Assembly: GCA_964487445.1 (NCBI GenBank)
Contig: CAZAQG010000025.1
Coordinates: 1-30,818, forward strand
From: BMS3Abin12 sp964487445
Lineage (GTDB): Bacteria; Pseudomonadota; Gammaproteobacteria; 21-64-14
Direction of reading: 5' to 3'
DNA length: 30,818 nucleotides
The notes under the pieces were generated by a model. It saw only the letters and a program-made list of their open reading frames with translations. It was not told the origin of the DNA and made no database searches. Position 1 is the stretch's first letter. Each line of letters starts with the position of its first letter. Both the position numbers and the translations under genes were made by a program. Shown piece after piece: positions 1 to 7,971 of this stretch.

Positions 1-381
<381 letters not shown>

Positions 382-516
382 AAAACTACCGGCCGTCTCG
401 CGACGACCAATACTGCACGATGAAGAGATCACCTTAAACTCAAGGTTCACTCACATCGAATAGCTTGCAACCGCAAACCCACGACGCGAGCGCCCACACA
501 AATTGCCTGATCTGGA

Positions 517-528
517 TTGTTAAAGAAC
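517..528 (-). promoter_or_regulatory. rrn leader boxA antitermination element
   Basis: The minus strand reads GTTCTTTAACAA. It matches the boxA element of gammaproteobacterial rRNA leaders (E. coli TGCTCTTTAACAA), which recruits NusB-NusE and makes rRNA transcription resistant to Rho. It lies about 30-40 nt downstream of the predicted P2 start and about 135 nt before the 16S 5' end. The rest of the leader (382-562) has no gene; it should hold the RNase III processing strand, but its partner lies outside the window. Confidence 0.8.
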
Positions 529-562
529 TGCGCCGGGAAACAACGTCCAAGCGAGACGAACT

Positions 563-590
563 ATTATACGACGATTCCGGTAAGCGTCAA
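563..590 (-). promoter_or_regulatory. rrn promoter P2
   Basis: The minus strand shows -35 TTGACG (590-585), a 16-bp spacer and a perfect -10 TATAAT (568-563). Predicted transcription start is near 556, giving a ~175-nt leader before 16S. It is the downstream member of a tandem pair about 96 bp apart with identical hexamers and spacer length. That tandem P1/P2 arrangement is typical of rrn operons. Confidence 0.85.
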
Positions 591-658
591 TAACCGCTGT
601 TCCGATCAGCGCCGCCCGCCCCGCCGAACCATCCGGCATTCCTGCAAGCGAGGGGCGC

Positions 659-686
659 ATTATACGCCCGCATTCGTTCCCGTCAA
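659..686 (-). promoter_or_regulatory. rrn promoter P1
   Basis: The minus strand shows -35 TTGACG (686-681), a 16-bp spacer and -10 TATAAT (664-659). The bases after the -10 (GCGCCCC) form a G+C-rich discriminator of the kind linked to stringent (ppGpp) control. The TGA stop codon of tyrS (685-683) lies inside the -35 hexamer, so the gene and the rRNA promoter share sequence. No A/T-rich UP element is visible because the upstream DNA is tyrS coding sequence. Confidence 0.8.
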
Positions 687-1906
687 GGCCCGCCCGCGCC
701 CGGTATCGCCGCCACCGAAACCCGGGCCACGCGTCGCTTGCCGACTTGGTAAACGTGGGTCGAACCGGCGGCCACCGTGCGCTTCGGATCGGCCAACCGC
801 TCCCCGTCGATGCGCACCGCGCCCTGGCGGATCAGCCGCAAGGCCTCGGAGGTGCTGGACGCGAGGCCGGCGTCCTTCAACAGGTTGGCGATCGGCAGCG
901 CCCCCCCGGGGGCCTCGACACGCACATCGGCCAGATCCTCCGGCAACGCGCCGCGCTGGAACCGGGCCACGAACGTCTCCTTGGCGCGGCGCGCCGCGAG
1001 CGCGCCGTGGAAGCGCCCCACCACCTCGAGCGCAAGCTGAAACTTCACGTCGCGCGGGTTGAGCCCCTCCTCCACCTGCACGCGCCAGCGCTCGATCTCG
1101 GCCGTCGGACGCAGGCTCAACCGTTCCAGATAGCGCCACATCAGGACATCGGAGATCGACATCAACTTCCCGAACATCTCGCCCGCGGGCTCGGCGATCC
1201 CGATGTAATTGCCGAGCGACTTGGACATCTTCTGCACCCCGTCCAGCCCCTCCAGGATCGGCATGGTGAGTACCACCTGCGGCTCCTGCCCGTAGGACTT
1301 CTGCAACTCCCTGCCGACCAGCAGGTTGAACTTCTGGTCGGTCCCGCCGAGTTCCACGTCGGCGCGCAGCGCCACCGAATCGTAGCCCTGCACCAGCGGG
1401 TAGAGGAACTCGTGTACCGCGATCGGCCGTCCCGCGCGGTAGCGCTTGTGGAAATCGTCCCGTTCGAGCATGCGCGCGACGGTGTGACGCGCCGCCAGCT
1501 CGATCAGGCCGGCGGCGCTCATCTCCCCCATCCAAGTCGAGTTGAAGACCACCCGGGTCTTGGCCGGATCGAGGATTTTGAAGATCTGCTGCTCGTAGGT
1601 CCGGGCATTCTCGAGGACCTCTCCGCGCGTGAGGGGTTTACGGGTGAGGTTGCGCCCGCTCGGGTCCCCGATCATTCCGGTGAAGTCCCCGAGGAGGAAG
1701 ATCGCCTCGTGCCCCAGGTCCTGGAACTGACGCAGTTTGGTCAGCAGTACGGTATGCCCCAGATGCAGATCCGGGGCCGTGGGGTCGAAGCCGGCCTTGA
1801 CCCGCAGCGGCCGTCCGCGGGCCAACCGGTCCCTGAGTTCGTCCTCCAACAGGATCTCCGACGCCCCGCGACGGATCAACGCCAGGCTCTCCGCTATCGC
1901 CTTCAT
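683..1906 (-). CDS. tyrS: Tyrosyl-tRNA synthetase (TyrZ/TyrRS2-like)
   Basis: This enzyme charges tRNA-Tyr with tyrosine in the cytoplasm. The 407-residue protein has the class I signatures HLGH (about 48-51) and KMSKS (226-230), a tyrosine-pocket segment (YPLVQGYDSVAL, ELGGTDQKFN) and a C-terminal S4 RNA-binding domain (SEALRLIRQGAVRIDG). The ATG at 1906 is preferred because GGGAG lies 5 nt upstream and the N-terminus (MKAIAESLALIRRGASEIL) fits the family. An in-frame ATG at 1930 would add 8 residues and has a weaker ribosome site. The gene precedes the rrn operon on the same strand, and its TGA is embedded in the rrn P1 -35 box. Start uncertainty is the only real doubt. Confidence 0.97.
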   Translation of the reverse strand: MKAIAESLALIRRGASEILLEDELRDRLARGRPLRVKAGFDPTAPDLHLGHTVLLTKLRQFQDLGHEAIFLLGDFTGMIGDPSGRNLTRKPLTRGEVLENARTYEQQIFKILDPAKTRVVFNSTWMGEMSAAGLIELAARHTVARMLERDDFHKRYRAGRPIAVHEFLYPLVQGYDSVALRADVELGGTDQKFNLLVGRELQKSYGQEPQVVLTMPILEGLDGVQKMSKSLGNYIGIAEPAGEMFGKLMSISDVLMWRYLERLSLRPTAEIERWRVQVEEGLNPRDVKFQLALEVVGRFHGALAARRAKETFVARFQRGALPEDLADVRVEAPGGALPIANLLKDAGLASSTSEALRLIRQGAVRIDGERLADPKRTVAAGSTHVYQVGKRRVARVSVAAIPGAGGP

Positions 1907-2010
1907 CGTCACTCCCATGCCGCGGGCCATCCCGCCAAGGCCCGATTAAAGTCCCCGTCGCCGGTCCCGACAACAAGGCCGAGGTGCCGACACTACGCGC
2001 CGCGCCGTCG

Positions 2011-2038
2011 TCGACACGTGCCGTGTGGCGGCTATGTT
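2011..2038 (+). promoter_or_regulatory. Possible original promoter of the M23 peptidase gene
   Basis: The plus strand shows TCGACA (2011-2016), a 16-bp spacer and TATGTT (2033-2038), just upstream of the decayed first copy of the M23 gene 5' end (ATG 2055). If real, it is the promoter that once drove the peptidase gene from the tyrS-peptidase intergenic region. The -10 matches the consensus at only 4 of 6 positions, so this is tentative. Confidence 0.3.
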
Positions 2039-2054
2039 ACCAGAGTTTATCCAA

Positions 2055-2393
2055 ATGAATTCCGTGTATTACAGGCCTCTTGTCGGGCGCAGCGGCAACC
2101 CTCGCGGGGTACCGGGCGGGCCGGATCGGCGGCGTCCGCTCCGTATCCGCCGGCGGCCGGCATCACCGGCGACGGTGCTCCCGCCAAGCTCTTTCCCGCC
2201 ACCGGCGCATGGCGCGGCGGCCCCGCGCCGGGTCGTCGAGCCGGCACCGGCCGAGGCGACGTCGCCGGCTCCCGCACTGTCCGCACGCGAGGTGAAGGTG
2301 CGCCGCGGCGACGACCTCGCCGCCGTCTTCCCGCGGGTCGGGCCGAGCCCGCACCCGGACCGGGACACCACGCGGCTACGGCCAATGCACACT
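2055..2393 (+). pseudogene. Decayed duplicate of the 5' end of the M23 peptidase gene
   Basis: From the ATG at 2055 this stretch aligns with the intact M23 peptidase gene starting at 4117. The two share the openings MNSVYYRPLVGR / MNPVDHRTLIGR, then FPPPAHGAAAPRRVV, then the LysM-like start REVKVRRGD(D/S)LAA. Similarity fades near 2393. The copy has lost its hydrophobic signal core (LLAALLLV is replaced by a Pro/Ser-rich stretch), has lost about 7 residues in frame within the LysM-like part, and has no Zn-peptidase domain. The frame stays open to a stop ending at 2501, but codons after ~2393 match nothing. It is a non-functional remnant or flank duplicate. The divergence (roughly four in five bases conserved by eye) means it is not an assembly echo of the second copy. 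Confidence 0.75.
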
Positions 2394-2620
2394 CGATGTC
2401 GTGTTGTGCAAACCGATCGAATATACTGGCCCGGGGCGCGCATTTCGTGCACATTTCTTTACTCGGGGGGTTGGGTTTCTTCTCTAAGATTAAACGGTTG
2501 ACTTAAGGTTGGAGCACAATTCTCCGGGGACTTCATCCTCTGTTTTTTGCTGTTTCTTTAATGCGATCAGTTGGTTAACGTTTACGGGCGGACACTAACC
2601 AAAAATTTGAGGAGAAAATT
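2394..2620 (+). other. A/T-rich non-coding segment upstream of the inserted genes
   Basis: This 227-base stretch has no convincing gene. A+T reaches about 57% over 2521-2580, far above the surroundings. It contains a -35-like TTGACT (2498-2503) and a -10-like TTTAAT (2557-2562), but they are not correctly spaced for one another, so no promoter is called. A weak GGAG/CTCC hairpin (2511-2525) is followed by a T-rich run at 2542-2559. The only clear element is a ribosome site, GAGGAG (2609-2614), 6 nt before the ATG at 2621. Confidence 0.5.
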
Positions 2621-3394
2621 ATGGCTAATGGCCAGAGCGCGATCCCGTTTTCCACAAGGGAGGACGATCGGGAGCAGCAATTCAAACAGGTTTGGGTGGA
2701 AGAACTGGATGATGTCTTTACCGATGTCGCCTGTTATTACGACCGCGCCAATCATGTGGCCAGCCTCGGTCTCTGGAACCGGTTTCGCGACCGCTTCATC
2801 TCCACCATAGACGTGCAAAGCGGACAGAAAGTACTGGATGTCTGTGCCGGCACCAACGCCATCGGAATCGCACTCCTGAAAAAACAGCCGGACTTACAGG
2901 TTCACGCCATAGACCGCAGCAAGGCCATGCAGGCGGTCGGCCAGGAATTCGCGCGCAAGCTCGGCATGCATATCGACAGCACCATCGGTGATGTCCACAC
3001 CCTGCCTTTCCCAGACAATCATTTCGATGTGGTCACCCTGCAGTATGCCTCGCGGCATTTGCGCATCATGGATGTCAGTTGCGAAATCAAGCGGGTCCTG
3101 AAACCGGGCGGACATTTCTACCACTGCGATATGCTGCGTCCGGCCAACAAATTCGTGGAATTGAGCTATTACACCTACCTGCGTTTCTGTCTGAACTTTA
3201 CCGCCCTGTTGTTCCGCAGCTCGGCCTCGGCCCGCGACTGCAAGGAATATTTCATCAATGCCCTGCGCATGTTCTATTCCGCCGACGAGTTCACCGCCCT
3301 TCTTCGTGATGTCGGATTCGATGAGGTTTCGAGCCGGACCCTGTTCGGCGGCATGATCGGCCATCATCGTGCAATGAAGCCTCTCGATAAATAG
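2621..3394 (+). CDS. UbiE/COQ5-like class I SAM-dependent methyltransferase
   Basis: The 257-residue protein has a Rossmann methyltransferase fold: motif I VLDVCAGTNAIG (71-82), an acidic loop HAIDRS (95-100), the post-motif GDVHTLPFPDNHFDVVTLQYASRHL (123-147) and KPGGHFYHCD (161-170). The N-terminal YYDRANHVASLGLWNRFRD and the C-terminal end (SADEFTALLRDVGFDEVSSRTLFGGMIGHH) follow the layout of UbiE/MenG quinone C-methyltransferases. Motif I reads GTNA rather than the common GTGD, so it is probably a paralogue and not the housekeeping enzyme. The substrate is unknown; a quinone or other lipid is an inference. The start has a strong GAGGAG site. Base composition (about 50-60% G+C in sampled lines) differs from the ~70% neighbours, suggesting acquisition. 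It is followed after 15 nt by the next gene. Confidence 0.85.
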   Translation: MANGQSAIPFSTREDDREQQFKQVWVEELDDVFTDVACYYDRANHVASLGLWNRFRDRFISTIDVQSGQKVLDVCAGTNAIGIALLKKQPDLQVHAIDRSKAMQAVGQEFARKLGMHIDSTIGDVHTLPFPDNHFDVVTLQYASRHLRIMDVSCEIKRVLKPGGHFYHCDMLRPANKFVELSYYTYLRFCLNFTALLFRSSASARDCKEYFINALRMFYSADEFTALLRDVGFDEVSSRTLFGGMIGHHRAMKPLDK

Positions 3395-3409
3395 CGACCT
3401 TCCGGGATC

Positions 3410-4066
3410 ATGAACAGGGTCGACCTACTTTGCACCATGAGCCGCGCCATGATGGAGGCCTTCAGCCGGCGCACCGTGGAAGGCCTCAAAAGTTACACCC
3501 TGTTCAGACTGGCGTTACCGCCCTTCCAGTCTTTCCTGAACATCAATGTCGGGAAGGAGGTGGAGAAGGACCGCATGGTCATCCTCCAGGCGGCCGACTT
3601 GCAACGATCCGGGACCGAACCCGACTCCGCCCATGTGGCCGCCCTGTTGCAGCAAGCGCGGGAAATCGATCAAACCTTCGTGCGCAAAGCGGCCATGTTT
3701 CCTATCGACATCCGGATCCAGTATCGGGACATCGAGCACTATCGGCAACAACGCATCGAGCTGCTGCTGCAAACAAGTTACCGCATCCTTACCCAATGGC
3801 AGGGCGTGAGTTCGTTTCGTGCGGCGGTGAACAAACTTTATGACGAAGCGCAGTTTCGGGAACTGCTGCACGACATACTCGGGCTCTATGCCCTGGAAAC
3901 CCGCATGTTAAGTCGCTCGGTGCGCATCCCCCATCTGCTCAGCCTGGCCCGGGATGCCGTCACGCAGACCATCACCAACGTTATGGAACAAGAGTCCGAG
4001 GCACTGGCGAAATCACTGGCGCACGTAGTCTATCGACGAAACAATCCGGCGGGAGGCGGCCCGTAG
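3410..4066 (+). CDS. Unrecognised helical protein, partner of the methyltransferase
   Basis: I do not recognise a family for this 218-residue protein. It looks soluble and mostly helical, with no signal peptide or clear membrane segment. The central part is rich in charged and glutamine residues (IQYRDIEHYRQQRIELLLQ, about 103-121), followed by a helix pair ending LYALETRMLSRSVRIP. No cysteine-pair, Walker or metal motif is visible. It starts 15 nt after the methyltransferase stop and shares its low G+C, so the two are probably one transcript and one functional unit. The ATG at 3410 lacks a good ribosome site; an ATG at 3437 is an alternative. The stop is 50 nt before the M23 peptidase start. 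It may be an accessory or regulatory subunit of the methyltransferase, but nothing in the sequence shows that. Confidence 0.75.
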   Translation: MNRVDLLCTMSRAMMEAFSRRTVEGLKSYTLFRLALPPFQSFLNINVGKEVEKDRMVILQAADLQRSGTEPDSAHVAALLQQAREIDQTFVRKAAMFPIDIRIQYRDIEHYRQQRIELLLQTSYRILTQWQGVSSFRAAVNKLYDEAQFRELLHDILGLYALETRMLSRSVRIPHLLSLARDAVTQTITNVMEQESEALAKSLAHVVYRRNNPAGGGP

Positions 4067-4116
4067 AGCGCCCTTCCCCGCGCCTCGGAATCGCTTGCAG
4101 CGCCCAAGCTCCCGCA

Positions 4117-4475
4117 ATGAATCCCGTGGATCACAGAACCCTTATCGGGCGAGACGCCGACCCTCGCGGGGCATCGGGCGGTCCGGGTCGACAACGTCCG
4201 CCCCGTGTCCGCCGGTGGCCGGCGCTGCTGGCGGCGCTGCTCCTGGTAAGCCCCTTTCCGCCGCCGGCGCATGGCGCGGCGGCCCCGCGCCGGGTCGTCG
4301 CGCCGGCACCGGCCGAGACGACGTCGCCGGCTCCCGCACTGTCCACACGCGAGGTGAAGGTGCGCCGCGGCGACAGCCTCGCCGCCATCTTCCATCGGGT
4401 CGGGATGAGCCCGCAACAGCTCTACGAGATCCTGCACCTGAACCGGGACACCGCGCGGCTGCGGCGCATTCACCC
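4117..4475 (+). repeat. Right copy of the diverged ~340-bp direct duplication
   Basis: The first ~359 bases of the intact M23 gene are the second copy of a direct repeat whose first copy is 2055-2393. Both begin at the ATG, share long matching runs around 4260-4375 (left 2203-2322), and differ by scattered substitutions plus a ~21-base deletion in the left copy. The two copies bracket the low-G+C methyltransferase block. Confidence 0.75.
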
Positions 4476-5439
4476 GGGGCAGCGGTTGGTCTTCGTCATC
4501 GATGGCACGGGCCGGCTGCAGTCGATGGACTACCGTATCCGGCCGACCCGCCGGCTGTTGATACGCCGCGGGCCGAAGGGCCTCGATTCACAGGTGATCG
4601 AGCGCCGGCCGGAGCTGCGCGTCGGCTATGCCGCGGCGGTGATCCACGACTCGCTGTTCGTCGCGGGGCAGCGGGCCGGCCTGCCGGACAATCTGATCAT
4701 GGAACTGGCGCACATCTTCGGATGGGACATCGACTTCGCGCTGGATATCCGCCCCGGGGACCGATTCACGGTGGTCTATGAGCGGCATTACCTGGACGGG
4801 ACTCATCTGGACGAAGGAAACATCGTGGCCGCGGAGTTCATCAACCGCGGTCGTGTCTACCGCGCGTTGCGCTACACCGACCCGCGCGGGCGCACGGATT
4901 ATTATTCGCCGGACGGACGCAGCATGCGCAAGGCGTTCCTGCGCACGCCGGTCTCGTTCACTCGCATCAGCTCGCGCTTCACTCTGCACCGGCGCCATCC
5001 CATCCTGCACCGCGACCGACGCCACGTGGGCGTCGACTACGCGGCGCCTGCAGGGACGCCGGTCCACGCCGCAGGCGACGCTCGCGTGGTCTTCGTGGGG
5101 CGCAAGGGGGGCTACGGACGCACCGTGATCCTGGGGCACGGCGGCGGCTATTCGACCTTGTACGCGCACCTGTCGCGCTTCGCGCGCGGCCTGCGGCGTG
5201 GCACACGGGTACGCCAGGGCCGGGTGATCGGCTACGTCGGCAGGTCGGGTCTCGCGACCGGGCCGCACCTGCACTACGAATTCCGGATCCACGGCGTGCA
5301 CCGGGATCCGCTGCGCGTACATCTGCCCGCCGCACGGCCGATCGCCGCACGCTATCGGCACGACTTCCGGCGCACCACCCGGGCGCTGCTCGCCCAACTC
5401 GATGTGCTGGGGCGCAACCAAGTGGCGATGGGCGAATGA
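4117..5439 (+). CDS. M23 family zinc peptidoglycan endopeptidase with LysM/OapA-like domain (MepM-like)
   Basis: This is a murein DD-endopeptidase of 440 residues. A cationic N-terminus is followed by a signal/anchor core (PALLAALLLVSPFPPPAHG, about 35-53), a LysM/OapA-like domain (REVKVRRGDSLAAIF to LVFVIDG, 78-130), a linker domain and the LytM/M23 domain (about 285-400). Expected zinc ligands H303, D307 (HVGVD) and H386 (HLHYE) are present, with catalytic H351 and H384, so it should be active. It probably acts in the periplasm, cutting cross-links so the wall can grow. The gene is separated from tyrS, its usual divergent neighbour, by the inserted pair, and only 50 nt lie between it and the gene upstream. 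It may now depend on that gene's promoter. No good ribosome site is seen before the ATG. Confidence 0.93.
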   Translation: MNPVDHRTLIGRDADPRGASGGPGRQRPPRVRRWPALLAALLLVSPFPPPAHGAAAPRRVVAPAPAETTSPAPALSTREVKVRRGDSLAAIFHRVGMSPQQLYEILHLNRDTARLRRIHPGQRLVFVIDGTGRLQSMDYRIRPTRRLLIRRGPKGLDSQVIERRPELRVGYAAAVIHDSLFVAGQRAGLPDNLIMELAHIFGWDIDFALDIRPGDRFTVVYERHYLDGTHLDEGNIVAAEFINRGRVYRALRYTDPRGRTDYYSPDGRSMRKAFLRTPVSFTRISSRFTLHRRHPILHRDRRHVGVDYAAPAGTPVHAAGDARVVFVGRKGGYGRTVILGHGGGYSTLYAHLSRFARGLRRGTRVRQGRVIGYVGRSGLATGPHLHYEFRIHGVHRDPLRVHLPAARPIAARYRHDFRRTTRALLAQLDVLGRNQVAMGE

Positions 5440-5554
5440 GCCGCACCGGCGCGATTGTCGCACCGGTGCGGGCGTCTTAGGATGGATCCCGATACGCGGC
5501 GCGAAACGACTCCGCACCGACCCGTCGGGCCTGGTCAATGAGGGGACACGCCCC

Positions 5555-6676
5555 GTGCCCGAGTACTATATCGGCCTGATGTCCGGCACCAGCATGGATG
5601 CGATAGACGCCGCGCTGGTGGATCTGGAACACGCACCGGCCCTGCTCGCCACCCATCGGCGGGTCCTGCCGGAAGATCTGCGGCGCGACCTGCGGGCGCT
5701 GGCGGAAGGCGGAATCGCGCGGGAACTGGAGGGCTACGGACGGCTCGATGCGACCCTCGGCGAACTGTTCGCCGAGGCCGCCCGTGCCGTGCTGCGTGAG
5801 GCCGGCCTCGGATCCGACCGGGTACGGGCGATCGGCTCCCACGGACAGACCGTGCGCCATCGACCCGACGGGCCGCACCCGTTCAGCCTGCAGATCGGGG
5901 ACCCCAACCTCATCGCCGAGCGCAGCGGGGTGACCACGGTAGCGGATTTCCGGCGCCGCGACTTGGCGGCGGGCGGTCAGGGCGCACCCCTGGTGCCGGC
6001 CTTCCATGACTTGGTGTTCCGCAGCCCCGGCGAGGACCGGGTGGTGCTGAATCTGGGCGGCATCGCGAACGTCACCTGCCTGCCGTGCGCGTCCGGCGCG
6101 CCGGTCACCGGCTTCGACACGGGCCCGGGCAACGTGCTGATGGACGCCTGGTGCATGCGCCATCTCGGGCAACCCTACGACCGGGACGGCGCCTGGGCCG
6201 CGCGCGGGCGGGTGCTGGAGGCGCTGCTGGCAGCGTGGCTGGAGGAGCCGTTCTTCGCCCGGCCCCCACCCAAGAGCACCGGACGCGAGCAATTCCATCT
6301 CGCCTGGCTGGAGCAGACCCTTACCGAGATCGGGTCCACCACGCCGGCGGCGCCCGAGGACGTGCAGGCTACGCTCTGTGAACTCACGGCTGCGTCCGTG
6401 GCCCAGGCGGTCAAACGGCACGCCCCCGGGGCACGGCGCCTGTTGGTGTGCGGCGGCGGTGCGGCGAACCACACGCTCCTGGAGCGCCTGCGCCGTCGGC
6501 TGCCGGGCTGCACGGTGGAAACCACCGCCGCCCACGGCCTCGACCCGCAGTGGGTGGAAGCAACGGCGTTTGCGTGGCTCGCCCAGCGCACGCTCGCCGG
6601 CGCGCCGGGAAACCTGCCCGCGGTGACGGGTGCGCGCCGAGCGGTGGTTTTGGGGGCGATCTATCCGGCCTGCTGA
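5555..6676 (+). CDS. anmK: Anhydro-N-acetylmuramic acid kinase
   Basis: AnmK converts 1,6-anhydro-MurNAc from wall turnover into MurNAc-6-phosphate using ATP. The 373-residue protein begins YYIGLMSGTSMDAIDAAL, the family signature, and carries GSHGQTVRH, QIGDPNLIAE, ADFRRRDLAAGGQGAPLVP, LNLGGIANVT, GFDTGPGNVLMD and CGGGAANHTLL, all expected ASKHA-fold elements. The start is GTG at 5555 because AGGGGA lies 8 nt upstream and the protein then begins as in the family; an upstream in-frame ATG at 5402 would overlap the M23 gene and add an unrelated tail. It follows the M23 peptidase by 115 nt and probably forms a murein turnover unit with it. It converges with the citrate synthase gene, with only 23 nt between stops and no clear terminator. 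Confidence 0.96.
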   Translation: MPEYYIGLMSGTSMDAIDAALVDLEHAPALLATHRRVLPEDLRRDLRALAEGGIARELEGYGRLDATLGELFAEAARAVLREAGLGSDRVRAIGSHGQTVRHRPDGPHPFSLQIGDPNLIAERSGVTTVADFRRRDLAAGGQGAPLVPAFHDLVFRSPGEDRVVLNLGGIANVTCLPCASGAPVTGFDTGPGNVLMDAWCMRHLGQPYDRDGAWAARGRVLEALLAAWLEEPFFARPPPKSTGREQFHLAWLEQTLTEIGSTTPAAPEDVQATLCELTAASVAQAVKRHAPGARRLLVCGGGAANHTLLERLRRRLPGCTVETTAAHGLDPQWVEATAFAWLAQRTLAGAPGNLPAVTGARRAVVLGAIYPAC

Positions 6677-6699
6677 GAAGTCGGGGAACCGGGCGTGCT

Positions 6700-7860
6700 T
6701 CAGCCGCGCTGTTCCACCGGGACGTAGGGGCGGACGCCTTCGCCGGTATAGACCTGCGTGGGCCGGAAGATGCGGTTGTCCGCCAACTGCTCGCGCCAGT
6801 GGGCCAGCCAGCCCGCGCAACGCGCCACCGCGAACACCGCCGTGAACTGGTCGGTCGGGATCCCCATCTCCGTGTACAGGATGCCGGAGTAGAAATCCAC
6901 GTTCGGGTAGACCCCCTTGGCCGCCAGCGGCTCCTCGGCCGCCGCCTCCAAGGCGAGCGCGGTCTCGAACAACCGGCTCACGCGCCCGCCCCGATGCTCC
7001 ATGAGCCGTTCCATGAGTTTCTGGAGGATGATCGCGCGCGGATCCTTGACCTTGTACTCGCGATGACCGAATCCCCAGATCTTGGCCTTGGCGGCCAACC
7101 GCCGCTCGAGCCACGACTGAACACGGTCCGGACCACCGGTCTCCTCGAGCATCTTCACCACGCGCGCGTTGGCGCCGCCGTGCAGCGGGCCGGCAAGCGT
7201 GCCGACCGCGGCGGCGACCACCAGATAGGGGCTGGGGAGGGTCGAGCCGGCCACCAGAGCCGCGAAGGTCGAGGCGTTGATGGTGTGCTCGGCGTGGAGC
7301 ACCAGGCAGGTGTCGAGGATACGGGCGTGCAACGGATCGGGCTCGCGCCCACTGAGCATGTACAGAAAATTCTCGGCGTAGGTGAGATCGGATCGTGGCT
7401 CCACCGGGTCGTATCCGTTGCGCAGGTGCTCCCACATAGCGACCAGCGTGGCCATCCGCGCGAGGATCTTGACCGACATATTGTGGATATAGTTGAGATC
7501 CGCGCAGCGATCGCCGCCGGTCAGGCACTCGTCACTCGGATAGAACATGCCGAGACTGGCCACCGCGGTCTGCAGCATCTCCATGGGATGGCCGGTGGGC
7601 GGGAGATACTTCATGATCTCCCGGATGTTGTACCTGACACGCCGGTTCCGGCGCAGGTCCTCGTCGAAGCGCGCCAGATCCCCGGCGGTGGGCAGCCGCC
7701 CGTCGAGGAGCAACAGCGCAGTCTCCTCGAAGCTGCTGCGTTCGGCGAGTTCCTCGATGCGATAACCGCGGTACGTCAGTATCCCCTTCTTGCCGTCCAG
7801 GAAGGAGATATTCGATTTGGTCGCCGGCACGCCCTCCAGACCGGGCAGATACTCACTCAT
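6700..7860 (-). CDS. gltA: Citrate synthase (small, ~380-residue type)
   Basis: It condenses acetyl-CoA and oxaloacetate into citrate. The 386-residue protein shows catalytic residues H227 (AGPLHGGAN) and D322 (YPNVDFYSG), with H192 (LHAEHTINAS) and H266 (GFGHREYKVKDPRA) at oxaloacetate contacts. It is shorter than the ~430-residue allosteric enzyme of E. coli and resembles the dimeric forms; 2-methylcitrate synthase (PrpC) is similar, but no prp genes are nearby. The ATG at 7860 (MSEYLPGLEG) is chosen because GAGGGA lies about 7 nt upstream; the open frame runs further to 7935 without supporting signal. It lies 111 nt downstream of erpA on the same strand, between erpA and anmK, where I would not expect it from the Pseudomonas order. 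Confidence 0.93.
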   Translation of the reverse strand: MSEYLPGLEGVPATKSNISFLDGKKGILTYRGYRIEELAERSSFEETALLLLDGRLPTAGDLARFDEDLRRNRRVRYNIREIMKYLPPTGHPMEMLQTAVASLGMFYPSDECLTGGDRCADLNYIHNMSVKILARMATLVAMWEHLRNGYDPVEPRSDLTYAENFLYMLSGREPDPLHARILDTCLVLHAEHTINASTFAALVAGSTLPSPYLVVAAAVGTLAGPLHGGANARVVKMLEETGGPDRVQSWLERRLAAKAKIWGFGHREYKVKDPRAIILQKLMERLMEHRGGRVSRLFETALALEAAAEEPLAAKGVYPNVDFYSGILYTEMGIPTDQFTAVFAVARCAGWLAHWREQLADNRIFRPTQVYTGEGVRPYVPVEQRG

Positions 7861-7971
7861 AGCCGTCCCTCGAGTGGAAACCGCAGGAGGGACAAGGATA
7901 CCAAACGAGCGGGGAGAACATTCCGCCCGTCGCAAGGGCGGGCCCCGGCGGCACGGAGCGGGCGCGCCTGC

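Noticed and set aside
2047..2506. Several open frames on both strands over the tyrS-methyltransferase interval
   Set aside because: They are frames of the decayed M23 duplicate; only the M23-like reading has homology, and it is truncated.
5477..7528. Long minus frame antisense to anmK and out of frame with citrate synthase
   Set aside because: Low-complexity Arg/Gly-rich translation; the real genes on both strands explain the region.
7923..7941. CCGCCC/GGGCGG hairpin between erpA and citrate synthase
   Set aside because: No T-run in either direction; stem may be chance in G+C-rich DNA.
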